Position numbers and translations under genes: made by a program
From: Acidaminococcus intestini DSM 21505
Lineage (GTDB): Bacteria; Bacillota; Negativicutes; Acidaminococcales; Acidaminococcaceae
Assembly: GCF_000425045.1 (NCBI RefSeq)
Contig: NZ_AULA01000007.1
Location: forward strand, 33,194-97,193
Length of the DNA stretch: 64,000 nt
Direction of reading: 5' to 3'
The notes under the pieces: generated by a model
Told to the model about the DNA's origin: nothing
Databases searched by the model: none
What the model saw: the letters and a program-made list of their open reading frames with translations, nothing else
In this document: piece by piece, positions 53,670-61,765 of the stretch
Layout of the letters: each line of letters starts with the position of its first letter
Position numbering within the stretch: position 1 is the first letter of the stretch

Positions 53670-54799
53670 TTCTTCTCCTTGGCAGTTTCAAGTATAAGGG
53701 CAGCCGTCCGCTTGACGGCGCCCGGAGCTCCGAGCTTATAAATGGCCTCCCGAAGATCCTGATGGACCTTGGCCCCTTCGGCAGGATCCAAAAAGCGCAG
53801 GACATGACGGGCCATATTTTCCGGCGTCATCTTTTCCTGAATGAGTTCGGGCAGGATTTCCCGGCCTGCTAACAGATTGGGCAGGCCTGCATATTTCACT
53901 TTGACGAGGGCTTTAGCAATGGCCATGCTGATGGGACTTGCCTTGTAACAGATGACGCTGGGAAGATCCATGAGGGCCGCTTCCAGGACGACGGTCCCGC
54001 TCGTAGCAAGGGCCGCGTCGCAGGCACCCATAGTGTCATAGGGATGCCCTTCGACAATGCGGACGGGAATCTTGGACGTATCAAGGGCTGCTTCGAGCTC
54101 CCGACGATCCACATTGGGCGCCTTTTGGAGAATGAAATCCGCATCAGGCTGGTCCTTTTTGATAAGCGGCAATGCTTCAAGCATCACGGGAAGGACGCCT
54201 CGAAGTTCACCCTGACGGCTTCCTGGGAGCAACAGGATGAGCGGATGGCCTGGCCTTTTACCGACCGCCTTTTGGGCTTCTAATTGGCTCATCGTAGGTT
54301 TTACGATATCAACAAGAGGATTGCCCACAAATTCAACAGGCGCGCCGGCTTCCTTATAGACCTCATAAGCAAAAGGATAGATGCAGGCCACACGGGCTGC
54401 CAGACGGGCTACCATCTTGGCCCGCCCCCGCCGCCAGGCCCACGCCGAAGGCGGAATGAAGGAAAAAACGGGAATACCTAACTGCTTTGCGACCTTGGCC
54501 ACACGCATATTAAAATCTGGATAATCGACAGTCACAAAAATATCCGGTTTCCGTTCCACCATAACCTGGCGAAAAGCATCCCGGAGCCGAAACAGGTCTG
54601 GTAGTTTCCGGAGGACCTCAACAAAGCCCATGACGCTGTTGTCTTTATAATCAAAAATAACCTCTCCGCCAGCAGACCGGAGCGCGTCGCCGCCCATGCC
54701 AAACACTTCGGCATCAGGTGCAAGGGAAAGAATTTCCCTCGTCAGGGCCGCGGCATGCAGGTCGCCGGAAGCTTCACCGGCCGAGATGAAGATACGCAT
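53666..54799 (-). CDS. lpxB: Lipid-A-disaccharide synthase LpxB
   Basis: 377 residues of GT19: FISAGEASGDLHAAALTREI, VDYPDFNMRVAKVAKQLGIP, PSAWAWRRGRAKMVARLAAR, LPGSRQGELRGVLPVMLEAL, SGTVVLEAALMDLPSVICYK. Joins UDP-2,3-diacylglucosamine and lipid X. First gene of the 12-gene operon; AGGAGGG precedes the ATG at 54797-54799. Earlier lipid A genes (lpxA, lpxC, lpxD) are not in the window and should lie upstream elsewhere. Confidence 0.95.
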   Translation of the reverse strand: MRIFISAGEASGDLHAAALTREILSLAPDAEVFGMGGDALRSAGGEVIFDYKDNSVMGFVEVLRKLPDLFRLRDAFRQVMVERKPDIFVTVDYPDFNMRVAKVAKQLGIPVFSFIPPSAWAWRRGRAKMVARLAARVACIYPFAYEVYKEAGAPVEFVGNPLVDIVKPTMSQLEAQKAVGKRPGHPLILLLPGSRQGELRGVLPVMLEALPLIKKDQPDADFILQKAPNVDRRELEAALDTSKIPVRIVEGHPYDTMGACDAALATSGTVVLEAALMDLPSVICYKASPISMAIAKALVKVKYAGLPNLLAGREILPELIQEKMTPENMARHVLRFLDPAEGAKVHQDLREAIYKLGAPGAVKRTAALILETAKEKK

Positions 54800-54830
54800 C
54801 CTATGGAACCCTCCTCACGTAGGATTAAAT

Positions 54831-54855
54831 GACAGTTTGACAGTTTATTATATCA
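54831..54855 (-). promoter_or_regulatory. Extended -10 promoter of the LPS operon with tandem repeats
   Basis: Minus strand TGATATAAT (54847-54855) is an extended -10; no good -35 is present, in keeping with that class. Directly downstream two 8-base copies of AAACTGTC (54831-54838 and 54839-54846) run in tandem over the likely start site, a possible binding site for a regulator. Confidence 0.6.
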
Positions 54856-54929
54856 TATCGGAGAAAATTTTGCTGTAGCTTTGGATTCCTGGGACAGGAT
54901 TGAGATAAAAAATAAGCAGGGGAAAGACT

Positions 54930-55290
54930 GTGCGGCCGGCCCCAAACCGCCCTACGGGAGGGGGCCGAATTGATTCGCCCGAAAACATGTTTCTCGGACT
55001 TCCGCTTCGCTCCAAAAGCGTCCTTCGAAACCTGGGCGAATATTCCTCACTCCCGTTCGTGTGGAGACGTTGCCCCCAAAAACGGGGCGCCTCATCCACC
55101 ACCATCAAGGAGGTCATAAAATGACCCACTTGAGGGTCCCCCGCCTTGGTAAGGCGGAGCGGCATTCGCCGCCTTGAGACATGTACCCTGACGGAAAAAC
55201 CTCAAAGGGGGTTGTCAGGCTTACATTTCTTATCACGAAGGGAAGGAAGATGATTGCGCACGGCAATCCATTTATCGTGAGGGTGACAGA
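54930..55290. repeat. Hairpin-rich, GC-rich element of unknown nature
   Basis: Dense inverted repeats: ATTCGCCC (54973-54980)/GGGCGAAT (55034-55041), GGTCA (55112-55116)/TGACC (55122-55126), GACCC (55124-55128)/GGGTC (55134-55138), CCGCCTT (55141-55147)/AAGGCGG (55151-55157), and CCTGAC/GTCAGG around 55,190-55,220. Overlapping arms at 55112-55138 could switch between two hairpins. The minus strand has an open frame of about 100 codons (55165-54848) with Arg/Pro/Gly-rich composition, but no ribosome binding site and no family match, so I favour a structured RNA or a dispersed repeat over a gene. Confidence 0.45.
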
Positions 55291-55392
55291 CTAAGCTATT
55301 TCGTTCTTATCCCCGTTGACCAAACTAAAGAAAACTATGAGCGTCCAGCCCCATTTCTTCCGCACATCATCCATGCCTAGTCGTTTAGCCAT
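55291..55392 (-). CDS. Possible 33-residue membrane-type peptide
   Basis: ATG 55390-55392 has GGAAGAG 2 bases upstream (a little close) and codes for MAKRLGMDDVRKKWGWTLIV plus FFSLVNGDKNEIA, ending TAG. A charged N terminus followed by one hydrophobic stretch. It may be a genuine small protein, or the stub of a larger membrane-protein gene whose rest is lost; I do not recognise the family with certainty. Confidence 0.3.
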   Translation of the reverse strand: MAKRLGMDDVRKKWGWTLIVFFSLVNGDKNEIA

Positions 55393-55432
55393 AACTCTTC
55401 CTGATGGGTCCTCTTAACCGCTTAAATACACA

Positions 55433-55463
55433 AAAATCCCGCAGCCATCACATAGCTGCGGGA
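55433..55463 (-). terminator. Terminator of the oxoacid/CoA-transferase operon
   Basis: Minus strand CCCGCAGC, loop TATGTGAT, GGCTGCGGG followed by ATTTTTGTG; about 40 bases after the CoA-transferase stop. Confidence 0.85.
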
Positions 55464-55500
55464 GACTTTTTCCGTTTGTACTGACGAGGGCAAGGCCACG

Positions 55501-56727
55501 CTAACGGACCACGTTCGCCTCGGTCAATGCCTTGATTTCTTCTTTCGAATATCCCATCTCTTTCAGGATTTCCTCTGTATTATCCCCAATTCCGCGAGTC
55601 GGTTTGTAAGTGCGGCATGCATATCGGCTAAACGCCAACGGCGGGGTTGGCATCATGACCGTTGTATGTCCCTTATCCGGGAACTCCACAGGAACCATAT
55701 AGCGATTTTCTATCGCCTGCCTATCTTGGCTGACTTCCTGCGATTCCATCATGATTTCACAGGAAATGCTGTGCTCACTTAGATATTCACGCCACTGCTT
55801 ACTGGTACGCGTCAAGAAAATCCGGTTGCAGCGTTCCGTTATCTCTACAATGGAACCGGTGCGCTGCAAGGTCTCCACATCCTTGTAGCGCGGGTCATCG
55901 ATGATATCCTCCAGTCCCAGAAGTTTTGCAAATTTTTCTTTGTCTTTTATATATTCATTGCAGTAGATTCCAATCCAGCGGCCATCCTTACAACGATAGG
56001 TCTGACTAAAGGGGTCACACGGGCGAAGTGGATCTGGGTTCAGGTGTTTTCTTTCAAATTGGGTCTGGACAACACCGATAGCGTTGCACCAGATTCCATT
56101 AGCAAAAAGGGATGTCATGACTTTTGTTCCCTTTCCCGTCTTTTCTTTTGCATATAGAGCCATCAAGATTCCTGAAAGAAAGACAGAACTTGTTGCCATA
56201 TCCCCGAAAGCATACGTGGGGACAAAAGGAAATGAATCTTTGGTCTGCCAATCAGCAACAGCGCCGGCACGAAGCCAAAAAGCCGTGATGTCAAACCCTG
56301 GGTTTTGGGCAGCCGGGCCTTTGGGACCATAGCCTGAAAAATGGGCATAGATAAGGGCCGGAAACATGTCCTTCAAGGTTTCATAATCCAATCCATTACG
56401 TCGGAGCGATTGTTCTCGAATATTTGTGATGAATACATCTGCATGGCTAAGCAGATCCAGAAGGATGGTCTTCCCCTTTTCTTTTTTCAGGTCAAGGGAA
56501 AGAAATTTTTTATTGCTGTTGTGGATGGTAAAAAGAGGATTCAAATCATCTTCGTAAGGCACAAATTCATGAACGCCCCCCGAACGCATCACGTCTCCCT
56601 GCAAGGCCTCCACCTTAATAACTTCAGCCCCATAGGCACAAAGCATGCGTGCACAAGTGGGAGCGGCTACAACAGTTGCAAGTTCTACGACCTTGATTCC
56701 TGATAGTGGCAAAGTTTTCGGTTCCAT
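55501..56727 (-). CDS. CaiB/BaiF class III CoA-transferase
   Basis: About 408 residues. Family marks: GIKVVELATVVAAPTCARML at the N terminus, LDLKKEKGKTILLDLLSHAD, HFSGYGPKGPAAQNPGFDIT with the catalytic-type Asp (about residue 145), YAFGDMATSSVFLSGILMAL and GRWIGIYCNEYIKDKEKFAK. Enzymes of this class move CoA between carboxylic acids via aspartyl-CoA anhydride. The ATG at 56727 has GGAG at 9 bases; one 5 codons upstream is poorly spaced. It ends the minus-strand operon, after the oxidoreductase subunits, so its CoA donor is probably the acyl-CoA they make. Substrates unknown. Confidence 0.9.
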   Translation of the reverse strand: MEPKTLPLSGIKVVELATVVAAPTCARMLCAYGAEVIKVEALQGDVMRSGGVHEFVPYEDDLNPLFTIHNSNKKFLSLDLKKEKGKTILLDLLSHADVFITNIREQSLRRNGLDYETLKDMFPALIYAHFSGYGPKGPAAQNPGFDITAFWLRAGAVADWQTKDSFPFVPTYAFGDMATSSVFLSGILMALYAKEKTGKGTKVMTSLFANGIWCNAIGVVQTQFERKHLNPDPLRPCDPFSQTYRCKDGRWIGIYCNEYIKDKEKFAKLLGLEDIIDDPRYKDVETLQRTGSIVEITERCNRIFLTRTSKQWREYLSEHSISCEIMMESQEVSQDRQAIENRYMVPVEFPDKGHTTVMMPTPPLAFSRYACRTYKPTRGIGDNTEEILKEMGYSKEEIKALTEANVVR

Positions 56728-56742
56728 ACGCGTAAGCTCCAT

Positions 56743-56801
56743 TCATCCTTAAGATGAGGAGTCCCTCTGCCCGGGCTGGGTATATGGCACTCCTCTACGG
56801 G
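56743..56801 (-). other. Intercistronic hairpin between KorC-type gene and CoA-transferase
   Basis: GAGGAGT and ACTCCTC are mirrored around a GCCCGGGC core. No T run follows, so it is more likely an mRNA processing or stability element than a full terminator. Confidence 0.4.
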
Positions 56802-57347
56802 TCATTCCATTTGTTTTTTAGCAGCTTCAACGCCTCGGTCAAAGCATACCCCATTTTTAGGATTATTTTTCCCTTTCTTTGCAAAGAAATGATCGACGGC
56901 CCCCCTCATATACGCTACATCAAAATGGTGTGATGCATAGGACAAAGCACCCAGCATAACGATATTGGTTCCCTTCGGATTGTCCAATTCATTGGCAATA
57001 TCACTAGCGGGAACTTTGATGACAGTCACGTCATGACGGAACTTCCGTTCCGGTCGCACAAGACTACTGTTGACCAAAAGGATACCGCCTGGTTTGATCT
57101 GACTTTCAAATTTATCAATGGCCGCGTCGTTCAGCGTGTATAAGATGTCAATGTCATGGCAGTAGGGACTGGGGATTTCTTTATCATCCATCTTGATGTT
57201 GCAGTTTGCTGTACCGCCACGCATTTCTGAACCATAGGAAGGATACCAGGTCACATGTTTTCCCTCTTCCATGCCGGCATCGGCAAGGATCATACCTGCA
57301 ACGAGAACGCCCTGACCACCAAATCCAGAGCAAATGATTTCTACCAT
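56802..57347 (-). CDS. 2-oxoacid:ferredoxin oxidoreductase, gamma subunit
   Basis: 181 residues: SGFGGQGVLVAGMILADAGM is the family N terminus, then SYGSEMRGGTANCNIKMDDK and a C-terminal helical part. In KorABCD-type enzymes this subunit completes the catalytic heterotetramer. It starts on the last base of the beta-subunit gene. Which 2-oxoacid is used (2-oxoglutarate or a branched/other acid) cannot be fixed from sequence. Confidence 0.92.
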   Translation of the reverse strand: MVEIICSGFGGQGVLVAGMILADAGMEEGKHVTWYPSYGSEMRGGTANCNIKMDDKEIPSPYCHDIDILYTLNDAAIDKFESQIKPGGILLVNSSLVRPERKFRHDVTVIKVPASDIANELDNPKGTNIVMLGALSYASHHFDVAYMRGAVDHFFAKKGKNNPKNGVCFDRGVEAAKKQME

Positions 57348-58087
57348 CAGACTGCACCTCCTTTATCGATGAACTCACCCGTCGGATACGTTGCGCTCTG
57401 TTTCGATTTGATGAAGTCCATAGCGGCAACAGGTGTCATATGCCAGTTCGTAGGACAAGGGCTGAGCACTTCGACAAGGCAGAACCCTTCTCCATTCATT
57501 TGTTTTTGCAGAGCTTTCTTAATCATCTTTCCGGTCTTCATGATATCAGCCGGCGTATCCAAGGCGCCCCGAGCCATATAAGCGATATCAAGTCCGCCAA
57601 GGATTTTTGTGATATCAATAGGGTTCCCATCTTTTTTTACCGTTCTGCCATGAGGAGAAGAAGTTGTCTTCATGTTGACAATGGAAGTCGGCGACATCTG
57701 CCCACCTGTCATTCCAAATACACTGTTATTTACCACGAGGGCTAGGATGTTTTCATTGCGAAGAGCGCAATGAAGGGTGCTTTCAATCCCGATACTATAG
57801 GCCGATCCGTCACCAGGATGAGCTACAACAATGGCATCGGGACGAACTCGTTTCAATCCAGCCGCCGCAATGATGGGTCGGCCATGAGCACTCATGATGG
57901 TATTATATTTCAGTGCGAATTGAGCAAATTCACCGCAGGCTACGTCCTCAACGGTAAGCATACGGTCTTCGATCCCCAGTGCTTCCGCCGCTTCAGCCAA
58001 AAGCCGTACGATGATTCCATGTCCACATCCAGGGCACCAGCTCGCCTGCTGCGTCATATCGATTCCATTAGGAATTTTGCATTCCAT
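57347..58087 (-). CDS. 2-oxoacid:ferredoxin oxidoreductase, beta (TPP-binding) subunit
   Basis: 246 residues with SWCPGCGHGIIVRLLAEAAE, the thiamine diphosphate/Mg motif VAHPGDGSAYSIGIESTLHC, and VVNNSVFGMTGGQMSPTS. KorB-like length. Holds thiamine diphosphate and takes part in decarboxylation and CoA transfer of the hydroxyalkyl intermediate. AGGAGGG before the ATG. Between alpha and gamma subunits. Confidence 0.93.
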   Translation of the reverse strand: MECKIPNGIDMTQQASWCPGCGHGIIVRLLAEAAEALGIEDRMLTVEDVACGEFAQFALKYNTIMSAHGRPIIAAAGLKRVRPDAIVVAHPGDGSAYSIGIESTLHCALRNENILALVVNNSVFGMTGGQMSPTSIVNMKTTSSPHGRTVKKDGNPIDITKILGGLDIAYMARGALDTPADIMKTGKMIKKALQKQMNGEGFCLVEVLSPCPTNWHMTPVAAMDFIKSKQSATYPTGEFIDKGGAV

Positions 58088-58099
58088 GAAAATCCCTCC

Positions 58100-59155
58100 T
58101 TACAATCTTTTCAGCATATCCCGTACTTTGGAAAGAATTTTCTTTTCTTCTGGTACATTCGAAAACTCCCCATAATATTCCACAGGTCGGCTATTTCCGC
58201 AGGCAAGGATCACATCGTCCTTCATCTGTCCCAAGATGCTCATTTCGATATCAAGGAACGCTTTGACTTGGGGTCCCAGTGCTTCAAATGCCTTTTTAGG
58301 GAAAGGCCACAGCGTGATGGGTCGAATGAGACCAAGGCGAAGACCTTCCTCACGGCCTTGATAAACGGCTGCTTTAGCGACACGGGAACTGATGCCATAA
58401 GCAACAAGGACAATCTCTGCATCGTCTGTCATGACCGATTCCCAACGCTGCTCATGTTTTTCCATCTCGGCATATTTACTGCACAGATAATCTACATATT
58501 CTTCTGCTCCGATATCCCAATAACGATTCCAGACAATCCGCTGTTTTTCTCCCTTTCTGCGAGGTCTGATGACCCAATCATACTGATTGATATCATGTTC
58601 TTTCATAGCTGGGAGTTCAACTGGTTCCACCATCTGTCCAATCGCCGCATCTGATGCCACGAGAACAGGATGGCGGTATTTTTCAGCAAGATCAAAGGAG
58701 ATATAAGCAAGGTCAGCATTTTCTTGTACGCTCGATGGAGCAAGGACAATGGTATGGTAATCTCCATGCCCACCGCCACGGGTAAGCTGCCAGTAATCCC
58801 CCTGCCCTTGGAAAATATCCCCCAATCCTGAGCCAATCCTCATCACATCGGCAATGACAGCGGGAATATCACCACTGCATAGATAAGAGATACCTTCCTG
58901 TTTCAGTGAGAAACCAGGACCCGAAGAGGTCGTCAAGGCGCGAGCCCCCCCTGATGCTGCACCAAAGACCATATTGATTCCAGCAATTTCTGATTCGGTT
59001 TGAATAAACTGACCACCGACTTCTTCCATACGCCAAGATAAATATTCCAGGATTTCAGTTTGTGGGGTAATTGGATAACCGCTAAAGAAACGGCAGCCAG
59101 CCCGCAAACAGGATTCGGCAAACGCTTCATTTCCTTTCATCAATACTTTCGACAT
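58100..59155 (-). CDS. 2-oxoacid:ferredoxin oxidoreductase, alpha subunit
   Basis: 351 residues from ATG 59153-59155 (MSKVLMKGNEAFAESCLRAG), the KorA-type beginning. GCRFFSGYPITPQTEILEYL and TTSSGPGFSLKQEGISYLCS are the pyrophosphate-domain marks, and VRPRRKGEKQRIVWNRYWDI follows. It forms the thiamine-diphosphate active site with the beta subunit. Nearest by pattern to 2-oxoglutarate:ferredoxin oxidoreductase (KorA) and the related VorB of branched 2-oxoacids. 16 bases after the ferredoxin subunit gene. Confidence 0.92.
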   Translation of the reverse strand: MSKVLMKGNEAFAESCLRAGCRFFSGYPITPQTEILEYLSWRMEEVGGQFIQTESEIAGINMVFGAASGGARALTTSSGPGFSLKQEGISYLCSGDIPAVIADVMRIGSGLGDIFQGQGDYWQLTRGGGHGDYHTIVLAPSSVQENADLAYISFDLAEKYRHPVLVASDAAIGQMVEPVELPAMKEHDINQYDWVIRPRRKGEKQRIVWNRYWDIGAEEYVDYLCSKYAEMEKHEQRWESVMTDDAEIVLVAYGISSRVAKAAVYQGREEGLRLGLIRPITLWPFPKKAFEALGPQVKAFLDIEMSILGQMKDDVILACGNSRPVEYYGEFSNVPEEKKILSKVRDMLKRL

Positions 59156-59171
59156 ATTTCCTTCCCCCTCT

Positions 59172-59372
59172 TTAATTCGTGATTTCGATGCAATAATCGG
59201 GGCACATCCTATAACAGGAACCGCAGCCAATACATTTTTCTTCGTCTAAATGAACAATTTCATAGCCTTTCTCACCCAGTTCCGTGGATGGTGTGAGCGC
59301 TTGCTTCGGACAGACGCTGACACACAGGAAACAGCCTTTGCAGCGCGTATAATCCACACTTATTTTGCTCAT
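59172..59372 (-). CDS. 2-oxoacid:ferredoxin oxidoreductase, delta (2[4Fe-4S] ferredoxin) subunit
   Basis: 66 residues from ATG 59370-59372 with AAGGGAAAAG upstream. Two 4Fe-4S motifs: CKGCFLCVSVCPKQAL and CIGCGSCYRMCPDYCIEI. It carries electrons from the thiamine-bound intermediate to free ferredoxin. Follows the transporter gene and precedes the alpha subunit; the whole set is one operon. Confidence 0.93.
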   Translation of the reverse strand: MSKISVDYTRCKGCFLCVSVCPKQALTPSTELGEKGYEIVHLDEEKCIGCGSCYRMCPDYCIEITN

Positions 59373-59395
59373 TCTTTTCCCTTCTTTCATATTAT

Positions 59396-60724
59396 TCAGA
59401 AAATTATTGTACTTATCAAGACAACAAAGGGGAGTGCAATCACGGTTCGTTCAATAAAGATCAGCGCGACATGCCCCATGTTCTTGACAAGTTTGGTGGA
59501 AATAAGCAGGGCCCCGATTTCACTCATGTAGATCAATTCGAGGATACTCATGGTACCGACAATAAACTTTGTTTGAGGTGACGCAACAGCTTTCCCCAGG
59601 ATAATGGGAAGATAGTTATCAGCAAAACCGGAAATGATAGCTGGAGCCGCTGTATAGGCTTCGGGAACGCCTGTCAGATCCATAAACCAACCAATCGGAT
59701 ACGATAGATAAGTCAGGATAGGCGTATAAGTGCATAAAATCAGAGCCACCATCCCATAGCACATGACGATTGGTTGAAGAGATACAACATAGCTGACCAT
59801 GGATGAAATTTTATCAGTAAAGTTTTTTATGCCCGCAGTTTCTGCACGTTCACAGGCCAGCACCGTAGCTCTTGTCAGGCGAGATCCATCAATGGCCCGA
59901 TATTCCTTTCTTTCGACGCCTGGTTTATAACTTTCTGGATACAGGCTCAAAGGAGGAATCCGAACCGTAGCAATCGCCAAGATAATGCCAACCACAACGA
60001 TGGTCAGATAGAAGTAGGAAAAATAATCCATTACACCTAAGACGTTTGCTACGAGGGAACACCACCCAATACTGGAAACAGCAAAGCAAGCTGCTACCGT
60101 AGCCGCTTCTTTCACAGTAAAATATCCCTCGTCAAAAAACTGCTTAGCTGCCATTGCACCGGCTGAAACAGGTCCCAACCAAGCACTGATGATGGAAACA
60201 GAGGCCATTTCCGTAACTTTGAAAAGGGGTTTCATGATAAAACCGATGATGGTTCCCAAAAATTCCATAAGACCAAATTCCAGGATGAAGGTCTGAAACA
60301 GAATCATAGGTGGAATGAGGATGGAAAGTTGCGTTGCGAGCGGCAGCATCGTTCCTCCGGTATCGATGGATGTCATAAATTCAGGGCCAAGCGTAAAACA
60401 CGAACACACGGCAAAAACAGCACCCAGCAATCTTACAAAAGCCTCAAACTTTGTGCAGGAAAAGAGGCTTCTGCACATAGGATGATCCTCAATCCACTTT
60501 GGTTTGGCTAGCACATCAATCCAAGCGATGAAGGCGCTTAGTACGATGATGGTGGTCATAAGAATCTCGAGCGGATGCCCCATCCAGGAAACAAACTTCT
60601 TCAAGTAGTAAAAAGTGAACGTATCCACATTTTTACCAAAGTTTAACGGAATAACAACTAAGAAAAGACCGAGCAGTGTACCAACCACAAACTTCAATAA
60701 ATTTTTCAGCGATACCGTATCCAT
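59396..60724 (-). CDS. YjiH-type membrane transporter (Gate/nucleoside-recognition domain), copy 1
   Basis: 442 residues with about ten hydrophobic helices and the Gate-type block GPVSAGAMAAKQFFDEGYFT (about 185) plus GFADNYLPIILGKAVASPQT and a conserved SEIGALLISTKLVKN near the end. Family YjiH; substrates are not established, though genetic context here suggests an organic acid. First gene of the minus-strand operon. Paralogous to the second copy at 61766-63142 (shared NLTD...SEIGA/TEVGS layout). Confidence 0.85.
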   Translation of the reverse strand: MDTVSLKNLLKFVVGTLLGLFLVVIPLNFGKNVDTFTFYYLKKFVSWMGHPLEILMTTIIVLSAFIAWIDVLAKPKWIEDHPMCRSLFSCTKFEAFVRLLGAVFAVCSCFTLGPEFMTSIDTGGTMLPLATQLSILIPPMILFQTFILEFGLMEFLGTIIGFIMKPLFKVTEMASVSIISAWLGPVSAGAMAAKQFFDEGYFTVKEAATVAACFAVSSIGWCSLVANVLGVMDYFSYFYLTIVVVGIILAIATVRIPPLSLYPESYKPGVERKEYRAIDGSRLTRATVLACERAETAGIKNFTDKISSMVSYVVSLQPIVMCYGMVALILCTYTPILTYLSYPIGWFMDLTGVPEAYTAAPAIISGFADNYLPIILGKAVASPQTKFIVGTMSILELIYMSEIGALLISTKLVKNMGHVALIFIERTVIALPFVVLISTIIF

Positions 60725-60769
60725 GTTCCACCTGCTTTCTTACTCGTCTTGTTAGGAAGGGGATTCAGC

Positions 60770-60798
60770 TTGACAAATAAAGATGACTGTACTAGAAT
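60770..60798 (+). promoter_or_regulatory. Promoter of iclR-type gene
   Basis: TTGACA (60770-60775), 17-base spacer, TAGAAT (60793-60798). Start expected at about 60805, just before the palindrome. Confidence 0.75.
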
Positions 60799-60806
60799 CA
60801 AATTAT

Positions 60807-60818
60807 GAAACGCGTTTC
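60807..60818. promoter_or_regulatory. GAAACGCGTTTC palindrome, likely IclR-family operator
   Basis: Perfect 12-bp palindrome with the GAAAC/GTTTC half sites seen in operators of IclR-family regulators such as KdgR. It occupies the expected start sites of both facing promoters. Confidence 0.7.
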
Positions 60819-60826
60819 TCTTTTTT

Positions 60827-60855
60827 AAAATAGCATGTTCAATTATCCTTGTCAA
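60827..60855 (-). promoter_or_regulatory. Promoter of the transporter-oxidoreductase-CoA-transferase operon
   Basis: Minus strand TTGACA (60850-60855), 17-base spacer, TATTTT (60827-60832). Start expected near 60820, at the other edge of the palindrome. Confidence 0.72.
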
Positions 60856-60917
60856 GTTCCCTTTCCTTTTTTCGAAAAGAGAAAAGAATCGGTTCATCAT
60901 AAGAAATGGAGTCTACT

Positions 60918-61709
60918 ATGAATACATCTGAACCCAAAGAACCCTCTTTCATCACCATTCTTGGCCGAGCCTTCACAATCATGGAGGAACTCCTAAAAAG
61001 TGACAAGCCGCTCGGCGTTTCCGAATTGGCACGCTTAACGGGCATTCCAAAAGCAAATACATTTAGAATCATGAAGACTCTGGAAGAATTAAAAGCTGTC
61101 AGTCCCAAAGAAGACGGCTACATTCTAGGAAGTAAAATGATCGAGCTGGGCGCTGGAGCCAAACATAATGATGAATTTATGTTGGTTGCCAAACCTTACC
61201 TCCAAAAATTATCAAAGACTTGTGAGGAAACAGTCAATCTTGGAATCATGTTTCAGGATTATGTACTTTTTATCCACACGGAACTTGCAGAGCAGCGCTC
61301 CCTAGTGGCTTCCCTGCCTCCCGTTACACCACTTTACTGTTGCTCAGTTGGAAAAATCTTCCTTGCCTATCAGACAAATAAAGAATTGGAGCACTATTTT
61401 AAAGTTCACCACCCCATTAAACGAACAATCAATACACGAACTACAAAGGAAGCTCTCCTTCAGGAAAGTGAGAAGATTCGCCGTGACGGCATTGCTCATG
61501 ATCATGAGGAATATGACTATGGGCTTTCCTGCATTGCTGCTCCTATCTTCCTCGGAGAAAATCTAGCCGCAGGAATCAGTCTTTCCGGTCCGACCAGCCG
61601 ACTCCAATATAAGGGATATGCTTTCCTCGAAAAGGAACTTAAAGCAACAGCAGAAGCCCTTTCAAAGGAAGCAAGCCTCAAAAAGGTTGTTTTGCCCGAC
61701 CTTAGCTAA
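60918..61709 (+). CDS. IclR-family transcriptional regulator
   Basis: 263 residues from ATG 60918 (MNTSEPKEPSF). A GGAG 6 bases before decides for this start; an ATG at 60906 is itself part of that ribosome binding site and lacks one of its own. Winged helix: LGVSELARLTGIPKANTFRI and MKTLEELKAV (about 35-75), then the effector domain (ISFVDT-like region replaced by VNLGIMFQDYVLFIHTELAE, about 95-255). Divergent from the oxidoreductase operon with the palindrome in between, so it likely controls both units in response to the substrate or a CoA ester. Confidence 0.92.
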   Translation: MNTSEPKEPSFITILGRAFTIMEELLKSDKPLGVSELARLTGIPKANTFRIMKTLEELKAVSPKEDGYILGSKMIELGAGAKHNDEFMLVAKPYLQKLSKTCEETVNLGIMFQDYVLFIHTELAEQRSLVASLPPVTPLYCCSVGKIFLAYQTNKELEHYFKVHHPIKRTINTRTTKEALLQESEKIRRDGIAHDHEEYDYGLSCIAAPIFLGENLAAGISLSGPTSRLQYKGYAFLEKELKATAEALSKEASLKKVVLPDLS

Positions 61710-61765
61710 GAACAGCGTTCTTATCAGCTCATCACCGTGATGAATAAAAGAGAGGTGGCATAATC

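Noticed and set aside
55112..55157. CRISPR array or riboswitch
   Set aside because: Stems are not regularly spaced direct repeats with spacers, and no known riboswitch core is recognisable.
54848..55165. 105-codon minus-strand frame upstream of lpxB
   Set aside because: Made of hairpin arms, low-complexity Arg/Pro/Gly text, overlaps the lpxB promoter; treated as a structured element instead.
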